A stretch of 38,089 nucleotides of DNA. Source: Candidatus Neomarinimicrobiota bacterium (lineage in GTDB: Bacteria; Fidelibacterota; UBA8477; JABMPR01). The notes beneath the pieces were generated by a model. That model was not told the origin of the DNA. It made no database searches and was given only the letters and a program-made list of their open reading frames with translations. Each line of letters opens with the position of its first letter. The stretch's first letter is position 1. The stretch is from the NCBI GenBank assembly GCA_016784545.1, contig JADHUM010000042.1, positions 1 to 38,089 on the forward strand, read 5' to 3'. This document shows, one piece after another, positions 22,792 through 31,816 of this stretch. Made by a program: the position numbers and the translations under genes.

Positions 22792-25224
22792 CTATTCGTA
22801 GCGAAGAGATTTAATAGGATTTGCCACAGCTGCCTGGAAGGATTGCAGTGCGACAGTAATAATGGCAATCATTATTGCTAATACCGAGGCTCCCATAAAA
22901 ATAAATACATCAATATCAATTCGATAGGCAAAGTTTGCCAACCACTCCTGCATTGCATAATATGAAATTGGTACGGCAATGAGGATTGAAACAAGCACCA
23001 TTTTTAAAGTATCTCTGGATAGCATCACCAGGATATTGGTAATGGAAGCACCCAGAACTTTGCGGATACCTATCTCTTTGGTACGCCTTTCAGCTGTATA
23101 AGCGGCGAGTCCCAGGAGACCCAGACAGGCGATGAAAATAGCCAGCGCTGCGAACAACATGATAATGTTGGCCGCCTGTCGCTCAGAACGAAACAACTCT
23201 GCCAGTGATTCGTCAAAATGATCATACTCAAGAGCCTGCTCGCCGGCGAACTGTTTCCAGGACTGTTCGATATGGTCCAAGCTGCCATTGATTTGTGTGG
23301 GATCGATCTTTACTGACACAAATTTACCCCAATTCGGCCGGGTTCGACTAAACTGATCGGATAATAGATACATCGCCAGGGGCCGGATTTCTATCTGGGG
23401 TGCATCATAGTGGTAATCCTTTACAACACCAATGATCTTGACAGGTACCCTATCAGGTCCCCGCTGGAAGGTTAATAGTTCCTTGCCAACCGGATCTTTG
23501 ATTCCATAAGCCTTCACTGCGGCTTCATTAATAACCACCGCCAGGGTGTCAGTACCCCAATTACGGGAAAAAAATCGACCCTCAGCCATCTCCAGTTCAT
23601 AAACACCGGCGAAATCATAATCCACAAAGAATGAGCCTAAAAGACGAACCACTTCTTCATCATTCACCATCATTCCGGTGGCATTGGCATTCATACCATC
23701 AGGATTCCCCGGCACGGATGTACTATTGCTCACCAGCTTGATTCCCGAGTCATCCCGTAGCGCCGCTTTAAATCCTTGAATGGTCCGACCGATATCATCG
23801 GTTTTATTGATAACCAATAGATTGTCAGGATTAAGCCCCAGATCTTTGGTCTGCATGTAATTTAATTGATCCTTGATGATCATGGTTCCAATCAATAGGG
23901 TGATGGATACTGAAAACTGGAAAATCACCAGTCCGTTTCTCAGCCAATTGCCCCCCTTGCCGGCCGAAGGGTTCCCCTTAAGAACCCGGAGCGGATTAAA
24001 GGAAGAGAGCAAAAATGCTGGATAACTACCGTCGATTAATCCTACTGGAATAACCCACAAATACACCCAGGGGATGTCTGAGAGATGGAGTGCGAGAGGG
24101 GTATCGATAATCCCCGAAAACCAGGGTAGGCTGACTTTGACCAGCAGAAGTGCTAGACTGAAGGCAATCAAGGTAACAAAAATGGATTCTGCCAGGAATT
24201 GCACAATTATCTGTCCTCGTTTTGACCCCAACGTTTTCCGAATACCGATCTCCCGGGCACGACTCATGGATCTTGCTGTAGAAAGATTCATATAGTTGAT
24301 ACATGCCAGCAGCAGAATAAATATGGCAATAAAAGCAAAGATTTTGACCGTTCGGCCATCACCGTTCGGTTCGATTTCTCCCTGTAATTCAGAATTCAAA
24401 TGGATATCCAGCAGGGGTGTCAAGAAGAGTTCATAAGCATCCCCCCGCTCTATCAACTGATCCATGGTTATACCCATAAATCTTTCCAACTCTGGTCCCA
24501 CATTTTTTTGAATTAAATCGGGAAACTTGGCCTCTAGCTCTGCTGGATCTGCTCCTTCCTGAAGTAAGAGGTAGGTTTGAAAATTATTGTTTAGCCACAT
24601 GGTACTACGGGAATCCCCGTAAGTCGCCATGGCACCAAGAAAATCAAAATGCCAATGGGAGTTTGGAGGCATCTCTTTTACTACACCTGAAACGGTAAAA
24701 TCTGTGCGATTGTCAGAATTAAGAACCTTCCCCAAGGGATCTTCATCGCCAAAATATTTCCGGGCCATTTTTTCTGTGATCACCACGTTGAAGGGTTGGG
24801 TCAAGGCAGTTTTGGGATCACCCAACACCATGGGAATGTTAAAGACTTCAAAAATTGTGGAATCTGCCTGCCACCAGCCTTCCTCAGAGAACACCTTATC
24901 CTCATATCGCAAGACCGGGAAGCCCGTGTTTCTAATGCGTACATAGTTGATCACTTCAGGAAATTCTTCCAACATGGCCTGTCCGGCAGGGGCCGTAGAG
25001 TTGGTCATACGAAAGGAGTTATCTCCTAATTTTCCAGCCAGGTTTAATCTTTGGATTTGTTGGGCATATGGATGAAATTGGTCATAACTCCGTTCATAAC
25101 GAACATACATGAGGATCAGAATACAGGTGGTGACACCAATTGCCAATCCGGCAATATTTATAAAGGCATAGAGACGCTGCTTGATCAAAGATCTAAAAGC
25201 AACTTTTATATAACTTAACCACAT
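22792..25224 (-). CDS. ABC transporter permease with two FtsX domains (MacB-like)
   Basis: An 810-residue permease of the type common in Bacteroidetes-group bacteria. Its first membrane helix is at about 21-41, then comes a large periplasmic MacB_PCD-like domain, an FtsX domain (about 290-410), a second periplasmic domain and a second FtsX domain (about 690-805). The motif EIGIRK-LG appears twice, near residues 322 and 718, at the equivalent point of each FtsX domain. So one chain seems to carry both halves of the permease. It follows the ATPase gene by 45 bases in the same direction. Substrate unknown; export of a peptide, lipid or drug, or lipoprotein transport, are all possible. It converges on the barrel gene, 65 bases away. 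Confidence 0.88.
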   Translation of the reverse strand: MWLSYIKVAFRSLIKQRLYAFINIAGLAIGVTTCILILMYVRYERSYDQFHPYAQQIQRLNLAGKLGDNSFRMTNSTAPAGQAMLEEFPEVINYVRIRNTGFPVLRYEDKVFSEEGWWQADSTIFEVFNIPMVLGDPKTALTQPFNVVITEKMARKYFGDEDPLGKVLNSDNRTDFTVSGVVKEMPPNSHWHFDFLGAMATYGDSRSTMWLNNNFQTYLLLQEGADPAELEAKFPDLIQKNVGPELERFMGITMDQLIERGDAYELFLTPLLDIHLNSELQGEIEPNGDGRTVKIFAFIAIFILLLACINYMNLSTARSMSRAREIGIRKTLGSKRGQIIVQFLAESIFVTLIAFSLALLLVKVSLPWFSGIIDTPLALHLSDIPWVYLWVIPVGLIDGSYPAFLLSSFNPLRVLKGNPSAGKGGNWLRNGLVIFQFSVSITLLIGTMIIKDQLNYMQTKDLGLNPDNLLVINKTDDIGRTIQGFKAALRDDSGIKLVSNSTSVPGNPDGMNANATGMMVNDEEVVRLLGSFFVDYDFAGVYELEMAEGRFFSRNWGTDTLAVVINEAAVKAYGIKDPVGKELLTFQRGPDRVPVKIIGVVKDYHYDAPQIEIRPLAMYLLSDQFSRTRPNWGKFVSVKIDPTQINGSLDHIEQSWKQFAGEQALEYDHFDESLAELFRSERQAANIIMLFAALAIFIACLGLLGLAAYTAERRTKEIGIRKVLGASITNILVMLSRDTLKMVLVSILIAVPISYYAMQEWLANFAYRIDIDVFIFMGASVLAIMIAIITVALQSFQAAVANPIKSLRYE

Positions 25225-25269
25225 AATGAATCCTCCTGTCTGGATGGTTTGGATTTATAAAGAGTTGCA

Positions 25270-25959
25270 TCAGACATGAAAATTACCATTCAGCGTTTCA
25301 TCTGCAATTTTACCATCAAACAGGTTCACCGTTCTATTTCCATAAGCCGCATATGCTGGGGAGTGAGTTACCATCACAATGGTGGTTCCCTGTTGATTCA
25401 AATCCTTCAACAGGTTCATTACTTCGTCACCATGTTGAGAGTCAAGGTTTCCAGTGGGTTCATCAGCCAGTACAATTTTGGGGTTGGTCACCAGTGCCCG
25501 AGATACGGCAACGCGTTGTTGTTGGCCTCCTGATAATTGCTGGGGGAAATGGCCACCTCTGTGCCCCACTCCCATTCTTTCCAACATTGTATTCACACGT
25601 TCTTTGCGTTCGGCTGTGGGAATCCCCAGATATAGCAGGGGCAATTCCACATTTTCATAAACGCGTAGCTCGTCAATCAGATTGAAGCTCTGGAAGACAA
25701 AGCCAATATTTGCTTTCCGAAAATCAGCACGTTGGTGTTCGTTGTAGCCGCTCACCTCTTCCCCGAGGAAGTGATATCTTCCAGATGTGGGATTATCCAG
25801 AAGTCCCAGCACATTCATAAGTGTTGATTTTCCACAACCGGAAGGACCCATAATTGATACAAATTCACCTTCCTTTATTTCTAAATCTATCTCATTCAAA
25901 GCAGTGGTTTCGATTTCTTCAGATCGAAAAATCTTGTTTAATTTTTCTGTCCTTATCAT
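25270..25959 (-). CDS. ABC transporter ATPase, LolD/MacB type
   Basis: A 229-residue ATP-binding subunit. Walker A is GPSGCGKS (38-45), the Q-loop lies in FVFQSFNLI, the signature LSGGQQQR is at 142-149, Walker B is VLADEPT (163-169), and the H-loop is in VTHSP. The sequence is typical of the LolD/MacB/FtsE group that powers FtsX-type permeases. It sits 23 bases after the membrane-fusion gene and 45 before the permease, and ATCAAAATG-type spacing with GGAGATC upstream gives a normal ribosome-binding site. It surely works with its two neighbours; substrate unknown. Confidence 0.95.
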   Translation of the reverse strand: MIRTEKLNKIFRSEEIETTALNEIDLEIKEGEFVSIMGPSGCGKSTLMNVLGLLDNPTSGRYHFLGEEVSGYNEHQRADFRKANIGFVFQSFNLIDELRVYENVELPLLYLGIPTAERKERVNTMLERMGVGHRGGHFPQQLSGGQQQRVAVSRALVTNPKIVLADEPTGNLDSQHGDEVMNLLKDLNQQGTTIVMVTHSPAYAAYGNRTVNLFDGKIADETLNGNFHV

Positions 25960-25982
25960 TTTGATCTCCTTGGTTGTCGCTA

Positions 25983-27239
25983 TTATGCTTCGTTTTTAAA
26001 AAATAATTGTTCGTAGTCTCCGAATTGACGGTAACTGCTTGTGATGACCTTATCCCCTGGTTCCAGACCTTCCAGAACTTCATAAAAATCCTGGTTTTGT
26101 CTTCCCAGCTTGACTTGTCTTTTACTGGCACTCTGCCCACCCTCATCAAGAACATAGACCCATTGCCCACCCGTTTCCTGGTAAAAGCCCCCTCGTCTTA
26201 GTAGAATGGCTTGTTCGGAGTTGCCCAGCTCCAGACGCATGTGCAAGGTTTGCCCACGTCTGATGTCCTCTGGTTCCAGACCCTCAAAAGCCAATTCTAT
26301 GCGAAACTGGCCATTGACAACTTCTGGGTAAATTTTGTTTAAATGAACAGTGTACTCCCTGGAGCCAATACTAAAGTGGGCAGGTTGACTGAGTTGAACT
26401 CGAGTGATGAAATGTTCATCCACCGGTGCACTGATCTTAAATCCATCAAGGATATCAATCTGCCCCAGTCGCTCCCCTCTGACTTTGGCTTCTCCAATTT
26501 CAGCGTTCAAAGAGGTCAATTGACCTGAAACGGGAGCTGTGATGACAAGATTATCTAAATTTTGCTTAACAATTTCCATGTTGTCCTGCATGCGAGCCAG
26601 GCCACTCTCCAACTGCTGCACCTGAACCTCGCGATAAATGGAATCCTGCTCGAATGATTGGAGTGTCAGGACACGCTTTTTTAAGAGGTACTGATAGTCA
26701 TCTCTACTGGACTCGTACGCTTCCCCTGAAATCATCTCCTTTTCTGCAAGCCTGGCATTGCGTTCGAAAACACGTTTAGATTGAAGTATCTGATAATTAA
26801 GATCCAGGAGCTGAGATTGGATGCTCAGACGGTTTTGCTGCATGGCAAGTTTGGTATTTCGAAGATTATTGCTCTGTTGGAACAATTCGGCCTCACGGTA
26901 CATGATATCCAGGAGCAGGTTGGTATTTGCCAGGCTGATAATTTTATCACCCTGCTCCACGAAAGTGCCTGCGTCCATGTATCTGGTTTCCACTCGACCG
27001 CCTTCAATGGCATCGAGGTAATAGGTTTTTATGGGAACGACGGTACCACTGAGAGGGATAAATTCCTGAAAATCACCGCTCTCAACGGTGCTGATCCCAA
27101 TCCGTCGATTATCAATTTTTAATGTATCGCCACCCCTGGCACCCATCACCAGTACTGAAACAACAAATATTGCTGCAGCTGCCGCGAAAGCATAAGGTTT
27201 ATATTTTTTCCATCTGGATTTCTCAATTATGCGATCCAT
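25983..27239 (-). CDS. HlyD/RND-type periplasmic adaptor (membrane-fusion protein)
   Basis: A 418-residue adaptor. One membrane anchor lies at about 14-33. Then come a barrel-sandwich half, a long coiled-coil hairpin rich in Gln, Leu and Arg (about 95-205), the returning lipoyl half (ITAPVSGQLTSLNAEIGEAK) and C-terminal beta-barrel domains. It would link the permease to an outer-membrane channel, as MacA does; no TolC-like gene is in the window. I chose the ATG at 27239 because GGGGGA lies five bases upstream and the anchor follows directly. A start at 27272 would add 11 residues with no better site. First gene of the three-gene export operon. Confidence 0.88.
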   Translation of the reverse strand: MDRIIEKSRWKKYKPYAFAAAAAIFVVSVLVMGARGGDTLKIDNRRIGISTVESGDFQEFIPLSGTVVPIKTYYLDAIEGGRVETRYMDAGTFVEQGDKIISLANTNLLLDIMYREAELFQQSNNLRNTKLAMQQNRLSIQSQLLDLNYQILQSKRVFERNARLAEKEMISGEAYESSRDDYQYLLKKRVLTLQSFEQDSIYREVQVQQLESGLARMQDNMEIVKQNLDNLVITAPVSGQLTSLNAEIGEAKVRGERLGQIDILDGFKISAPVDEHFITRVQLSQPAHFSIGSREYTVHLNKIYPEVVNGQFRIELAFEGLEPEDIRRGQTLHMRLELGNSEQAILLRRGGFYQETGGQWVYVLDEGGQSASKRQVKLGRQNQDFYEVLEGLEPGDKVITSSYRQFGDYEQLFFKNEA

Positions 27240-27302
27240 AGTATCCCCCATAGGCAAAGTGCAGCTCCACATAAATACATATTTCGATGAATACGTACTT
27301 GA

Positions 27303-27323
27303 TTCGAGTGCAAGGTTCGAGTG
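27303..27323. repeat. Short direct repeat TTCGAGTG x2
   Basis: TTCGAGTG occurs at 27303-27310 and 27316-27323, 13 bases apart start to start, about 65-85 bases upstream of the membrane-fusion gene. Paired half-sites of this size near a promoter can bind a regulator in tandem. The spacing is not a full helical turn multiple, and chance is possible. Confidence 0.3.
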
Positions 27324-27550
27324 AATGTCATGCCCGCTACTATCACAAGCCCTGTGCCAAGGATATTGGGGATAGCCTTAACTTACTGTCTATTATGTGC
27401 TTACATGAACATCAGAATATAAAAGGGTGTGATAATTGAAAGAATATTACTCATAAAGATATAGAATACATATCAATTGTATATGGATTACACATATTTA
27501 TGGCCAATGTTACATCTTGGACAAAGCTTGAGATTATGGAATAAAGTGAA

Positions 27551-27570
27551 GTCCCGGATTTACCCGGGAC
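27551..27570 (-). terminator. Probable terminator hairpin of the glycosidase operon
   Basis: GTCCCGG (27551-27557) pairs perfectly with CCGGGAC (27564-27570) around a six-base loop. Read on the minus strand the stem is followed by TTCACTTTATT, a weak T-rich tail. It is the only strong GC-rich hairpin in the gap after the GH9 gene. The imperfect T run leaves some doubt. Confidence 0.5.
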
Positions 27571-27664
27571 CTCTTAATGCGGCTATAATTTAATTCAGTT
27601 AAAGAAGTTTATCTGATTCAGTTATCTTCCTGATACTCAGCAGGTTGTATAACTTCAATAAAGT

Positions 27665-29350
27665 TTACCCCTCAGCATCCAGAGCGAGTGAAACATAAAC
27701 AAACACTGCATTCCAATTGATGGCAATCTCATTGGTAGCATAACTACAAAGTTCATCGATAAAGGCTTTGGCGGGATAGGGTGATAAATAGGCGTCTGCA
27801 CCACAATCCTCTTTATTTTCTGGATTAGGTCCTCCTGAAACCCAACCGGGTTGTGGCTCAACCACATCATCTGCCTCTGAGGGACGGTGATGGATATGCA
27901 TGGGAGTTTTTTCACCAAAACCGGTGACAAATGAATATCCATTGGGATTCTTGCCCAGGACCCAGTCAAAGGTTGATTGAGCTGCATCCTTATAGGCTTT
28001 TTCACCACTGATCCTATAGGCATAGATCAAAACCATGGCCTGATTAAGAAAATCGCTAGTACTCCCCCATCTGAATGCATCATTGGACACATCATAGGCG
28101 CTATTCATCTGTTCTTTTAAAAGCGAGTCTGCCAGCACGAAGAAGGCCTGCTTGACTGCTTCATCAGGCTGATGATTTAATAGATCCATGGCTGCCAGGA
28201 CTGCCCCATCTCTCCATTCTGGAACCAACAGGGGCTTTGGTATTGCTGCATCGTATTGCTCACCTGTGGTAATGCTCAACTCAGTGGCTGCCCAAAATTT
28301 CTCATCATTAAAAGGTTTGCCTGACTGATCATAGGCTCCGGTATGGATATCTTCGGGTTGATTGTAGTAAACATCAATATTCTCCTTGGCCCACTCCCAG
28401 GCTTTGATCGATGCAGTTAGACACTTCTCTGAAAAATCCATGTCATAGGGTTTATAAATACGACTGGCTTGAGCCATGGATGCTGCAAAATCTAAAGCTG
28501 CTGCTGTGGTCTTCATAACCACCCAGCGTGATTCAGTATCCATTTCTGGCATAATCATACCAGGAAAACTTTTAGTTGTGAGCTTATGGTATACACCACC
28601 ATCCTCGGGATCCTGCATGGTGAGCATCCAGTCAAGATTCCAACGTATTTCATCCAGAATATCTGGTGTCTCATCACCACTTTCAGGGATGTTGGTTTGT
28701 AACATTCCGGCCTTTTCAGGATAATGTTCAAACACGCTCATCATGGTGGAAACCGTCATTGCTGAGTTGACGATATACTTGCCATAATCACCAGCATCAT
28801 ACCAACCCTTAGGTGAGGAAATCATTGACCCCTCTGGCCGCGAGGCAGATGCAGCGGAAGCATGAATTACAACTGCAGTATCAGGATGTCCTGCAGCTCT
28901 AGCACAAACACCTGCGTATTTTTCATCTAGGGCAATACCAGCTCTGTGGAAATAGAATGCCTTTACACTTGCCCTGGACACAGCGGCATAAACATTTCTG
29001 TCGATATCAAATTCGTGAGAACTGGTGACACCAACTTGTAGCCTGTACGATCCTGGTTGTGTTAAATTTGAAAAATCAGCCAGACGTACTGTTTCTCCTG
29101 AAGCTTCCCAGTATTGGGGCTCACCAAGGTTTCCCTTGTGAACTACGGTCTGAGTTTGAACATCTATAATGCTAAAGGTGTCTGATGATCCAATAACTAC
29201 TGCAGATTTATATCCATCAGGTAAATACCCCAATTGATTCAAATGAATGGTAATCTCAGGCGGTGATACGGTCTGAAGGGTTGGATTACACGATAGAATT
29301 ATTCCCAGAATCAAGCTGACAACCAAGCTTAAGACTAAATGCTTTTTCAT
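27665..29350 (-). CDS. GH9 endoglucanase, lipoprotein
   Basis: A 561-residue glycoside hydrolase of family 9. The signal peptide ends in ILSC, so C21 is probably lipidated. An Ig-like CelD_N domain follows (about 33-115: IHLNQLGYLPDGYKSAVV), then the (alpha/alpha)6 catalytic domain. Its GWYDAGDYGKY holds the aspartates D185 and D188 (base and activator), the HHRPS segment binds substrate, and NEIAINWNA holds the acid E541. GH9 enzymes with this layout cut beta-1,4-glucans such as cellulose. Probably anchored to the outer membrane or surface. It starts 12 bases after the GH94 gene and is the last gene of the cluster. Confidence 0.93.
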   Translation of the reverse strand: MKKHLVLSLVVSLILGIILSCNPTLQTVSPPEITIHLNQLGYLPDGYKSAVVIGSSDTFSIIDVQTQTVVHKGNLGEPQYWEASGETVRLADFSNLTQPGSYRLQVGVTSSHEFDIDRNVYAAVSRASVKAFYFHRAGIALDEKYAGVCARAAGHPDTAVVIHASAASASRPEGSMISSPKGWYDAGDYGKYIVNSAMTVSTMMSVFEHYPEKAGMLQTNIPESGDETPDILDEIRWNLDWMLTMQDPEDGGVYHKLTTKSFPGMIMPEMDTESRWVVMKTTAAALDFAASMAQASRIYKPYDMDFSEKCLTASIKAWEWAKENIDVYYNQPEDIHTGAYDQSGKPFNDEKFWAATELSITTGEQYDAAIPKPLLVPEWRDGAVLAAMDLLNHQPDEAVKQAFFVLADSLLKEQMNSAYDVSNDAFRWGSTSDFLNQAMVLIYAYRISGEKAYKDAAQSTFDWVLGKNPNGYSFVTGFGEKTPMHIHHRPSEADDVVEPQPGWVSGGPNPENKEDCGADAYLSPYPAKAFIDELCSYATNEIAINWNAVFVYVSLALDAEG

Positions 29351-29362
29351 TTGGATTCACCC

Positions 29363-31801
29363 CTATTTTGTAATTGTGGCTATAATTTGGTAGGTATTAT
29401 TGGCAGCCATGACGGGGATTTTGTTCCCCTCAAGCGCTTGGCCATCTATAGTCAGGACTACCTCCCCTTTTTCCAGATGCTCAGGGTTATTTATTGCTAT
29501 TCGATACCTAGCGCCGCGAAACTTTCGTTCCACGGAATAGCTTTCCCATTCTCCAGGAATGCAGGGATCTATAATTAATCCATCATAATCTGGTTGTACC
29601 CCCAGAATAAAGCGACTGATTGCATAGTAATTCCATGAGGCCGTTCCAGTAAGCCAGGAATTCTTGGCCTCACCCGGTTTGGCAGAATCCATCCCGGCAA
29701 TCATTTGCGAGTAGACATACGGCTCAGCACGATGCACTTCAGATACATCTTCCAGATAGGCCGGTGCAATTTTTGAATAGGTCTCAAAGGCGCGGGAACC
29801 CCTGCCAATTTTGGTTTCGGCAATGGTTATCCAGGGATTATTGTGACAGAATATTCCTGCGTTTTCCTTATACCCTGGGGGATATGTGGATATTTCGCCA
29901 AGATTGAGTTTATAGCTCGTGAAAGCCGGTTGGTTCAGCATGATGCCATGCTCACAATCAAGAAGCTCCCTGACAGAATCCAGCGTTTGTAAGGCTCTAC
30001 CATCATCAACACCTATTCCAGCCATGACACACATGCCCTGTGGTTCTATGAATATCTGGCCTTCATCATTTTCATGACTGCCTATTTTTTCACCAAAGTG
30101 ATCATAGGCTCTTAGAAACCATTTACCATCCCAGCCATGCTGTGCTACAACCTGTTCCATTTTAGACACTTCTTGTTGTACCCGCTGAGCCTCTGCAGTA
30201 TCACCGATCTCCAGGCAGATTTTGGCATATTCATTACCATAGGCCACAAACATCCCAGCAATAAAAACTGATTCAGCCTTCCCCCCTTCTTTGTTCTCTG
30301 TGGTTTGAAAGGATTCGCCTGGGGTCTCTGAAAAACAATTCAGGTTGAGGCAGTCATTCCAATCGGCCCTGCCGATAAGCGGTAAGCCATGGGGACCCAA
30401 ATTATGGATGACATGGTCGAAAGATCTTTTAAGATGTTCCGTCATGGGGGCAGCCAGGGAAGGATCATTTTCGAAATCCACCACTTCATCCAGAATTGAT
30501 AAATCGCCAGTTTCCTTTAAATATTCACTCACGGAAAGGATCAGCCACAACGGATCATCGTTAAAACCTGACCCCACCTCATCATTACCCCGCTTGGTAA
30601 GGGGTTGATATTGGTGATAAGCACCACCATCCTTCAATTGTGTGGCGGCCAGATCCAGGATTCTCTGCCGGGCTCTTTCAGGGATTTGATGGACAAAACC
30701 GATGAGGTCCTGATTGGAATCTCGAAAACCCATTCCCCTGCCAATCCCACTTTCAAAATAGGATGCGCTGCGGGATAGATTGAAGGTGATCATACATTGG
30801 TAGGGATTCCAGATGTTCACCATGCGTTCCAGTTTCGGGTCTAGACCCCTCACTTGATATGTATTGAGTAGACCGGACCAGTGCTGTTTCAACTCCTCCA
30901 GGGCAGCATTGACCTGTCGTGAATGCTTAAACTGATGGTGCATGGCTTTGGCAATATCCTTGTTGATGATTCCAGGTCCAGCCCACTTCTCATCTTGAGG
31001 ATTCTCTACATAACCCAACACAAACATGATATCTCGCGATTCCCCGGGAAAGAGCTCTATATCTATGTGATGAGAGGCTATGGGCGACCAGCCATGGGCT
31101 ATAGAATTTTTAGAGGCACCTGCTGTGACTACCTCTGGTTTGTGTAGTCCGTTATATAGACCAAGAAAGGCTTCCCGATCGGTGTCAAAACCAGTCATTG
31201 GATCACTACTGGCATAAAAGGCGTAATGATTCCGCCGTTCTCTGTACTCGGTTTTATGGTAGATAATCCGCTCTTCTACTTCAACCTCTCCCGTGCTAAG
31301 GTTGCGTTGAAAATTAGTGGCGTCATCCTGGGCATCCCATAATGCCCATTCTACAAAGCTGAAAAGCTTCAGTTTCTTGGGCACACTGCCCTTATTCTTT
31401 AGCGAAATACGCTGAACTTCGCCCTTGAAACCAAGGGGAACGAGATGGGTGACCTCGGCTCTCACTCTATTTCTCTCACCAGCGATGCTGGTATAACCCA
31501 AGCCATGGCGACAAGAATAATTTTCTAGTGAGGCCTGAACAGGTTGCCAACCTGGATTCCAAATATCATCGCCATCTTTGATATAGAAGTAGGTTCCGCT
31601 TTGATCCAGGGGAACATTATTGTAGCGGTAACGCGTAATTCGACGAAGCTTGGCATCCTGATAAAATGCATATCCACCACCCGTGTTTGAGATGAGCCTG
31701 AAGTAATCCTCAGTCCCCAAATAATTAATCCAGGGCCAGGGCGTTTTGGGATCCGTGATTACATATTCACGGCGTTCATCATCAAAATATCCGTATTTCA
31801 A
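29363..31801 (-). CDS. GH94 phosphorylase, cellobiose-phosphorylase type
   Basis: An 812-residue enzyme with no signal peptide, so cytoplasmic. The N-terminus ([20 protein letters not shown] with PWPWINYLG after it) is typical of cellobiose phosphorylases. The catalytic domain holds [14 protein letters not shown] and RADWNDCLN, in which D480-D483 include the general acid. It would split cellobiose with phosphate into glucose 1-phosphate and glucose, saving one ATP. Length is normal. A related specificity (laminaribiose, cellodextrin) cannot be excluded, but the GH5 and GH9 neighbours favour beta-1,4-glucan. It starts 15 bases after the symporter gene. Confidence 0.92.
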   Translation of the reverse strand: MKYGYFDDERREYVITDPKTPWPWINYLGTEDYFRLISNTGGGYAFYQDAKLRRITRYRYNNVPLDQSGTYFYIKDGDDIWNPGWQPVQASLENYSCRHGLGYTSIAGERNRVRAEVTHLVPLGFKGEVQRISLKNKGSVPKKLKLFSFVEWALWDAQDDATNFQRNLSTGEVEVEERIIYHKTEYRERRNHYAFYASSDPMTGFDTDREAFLGLYNGLHKPEVVTAGASKNSIAHGWSPIASHHIDIELFPGESRDIMFVLGYVENPQDEKWAGPGIINKDIAKAMHHQFKHSRQVNAALEELKQHWSGLLNTYQVRGLDPKLERMVNIWNPYQCMITFNLSRSASYFESGIGRGMGFRDSNQDLIGFVHQIPERARQRILDLAATQLKDGGAYHQYQPLTKRGNDEVGSGFNDDPLWLILSVSEYLKETGDLSILDEVVDFENDPSLAAPMTEHLKRSFDHVIHNLGPHGLPLIGRADWNDCLNLNCFSETPGESFQTTENKEGGKAESVFIAGMFVAYGNEYAKICLEIGDTAEAQRVQQEVSKMEQVVAQHGWDGKWFLRAYDHFGEKIGSHENDEGQIFIEPQGMCVMAGIGVDDGRALQTLDSVRELLDCEHGIMLNQPAFTSYKLNLGEISTYPPGYKENAGIFCHNNPWITIAETKIGRGSRAFETYSKIAPAYLEDVSEVHRAEPYVYSQMIAGMDSAKPGEAKNSWLTGTASWNYYAISRFILGVQPDYDGLIIDPCIPGEWESYSVERKFRGARYRIAINNPEHLEKGEVVLTIDGQALEGNKIPVMAANNTYQIIATITK

Positions 31802-31816
31802 GACCTATCCTTTGTG

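Larger units (their letters stand above)
27240..27664. other. Non-coding gap upstream of the ABC operon and downstream of the GH9 gene
   Basis: This 425-base, AT-rich stretch holds no convincing gene, tRNA or known RNA that I can see. It contains a GC-rich hairpin at 27551-27570, probably ending the GH9 transcript, and an 8-base direct repeat at 27303-27323. The promoter for the membrane-fusion gene should be here on the minus strand, but no good -35/-10 pair is evident. The long distance from the GH9 stop to the hairpin (about 95 bases) leaves an untranslated tail. Confidence 0.6.

Noticed and set aside
22792-27239. A macrolide-specific MacAB pump
   Set aside because: The layout is similar, but the permease is a fused double-FtsX type with a separate ATPase, and the substrate cannot be inferred.
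27240-27664. A small RNA or tRNA gene in the long gap
   Set aside because: Apart from the short GC-rich hairpin I saw no cloverleaf, conserved RNA motif or promoter-terminator pair.
27655-28023. A 122-codon minus-strand frame at the end of the GH9 gene
   Set aside because: It is out of frame with GH9 coding sequence whose catalytic motifs continue through the region.
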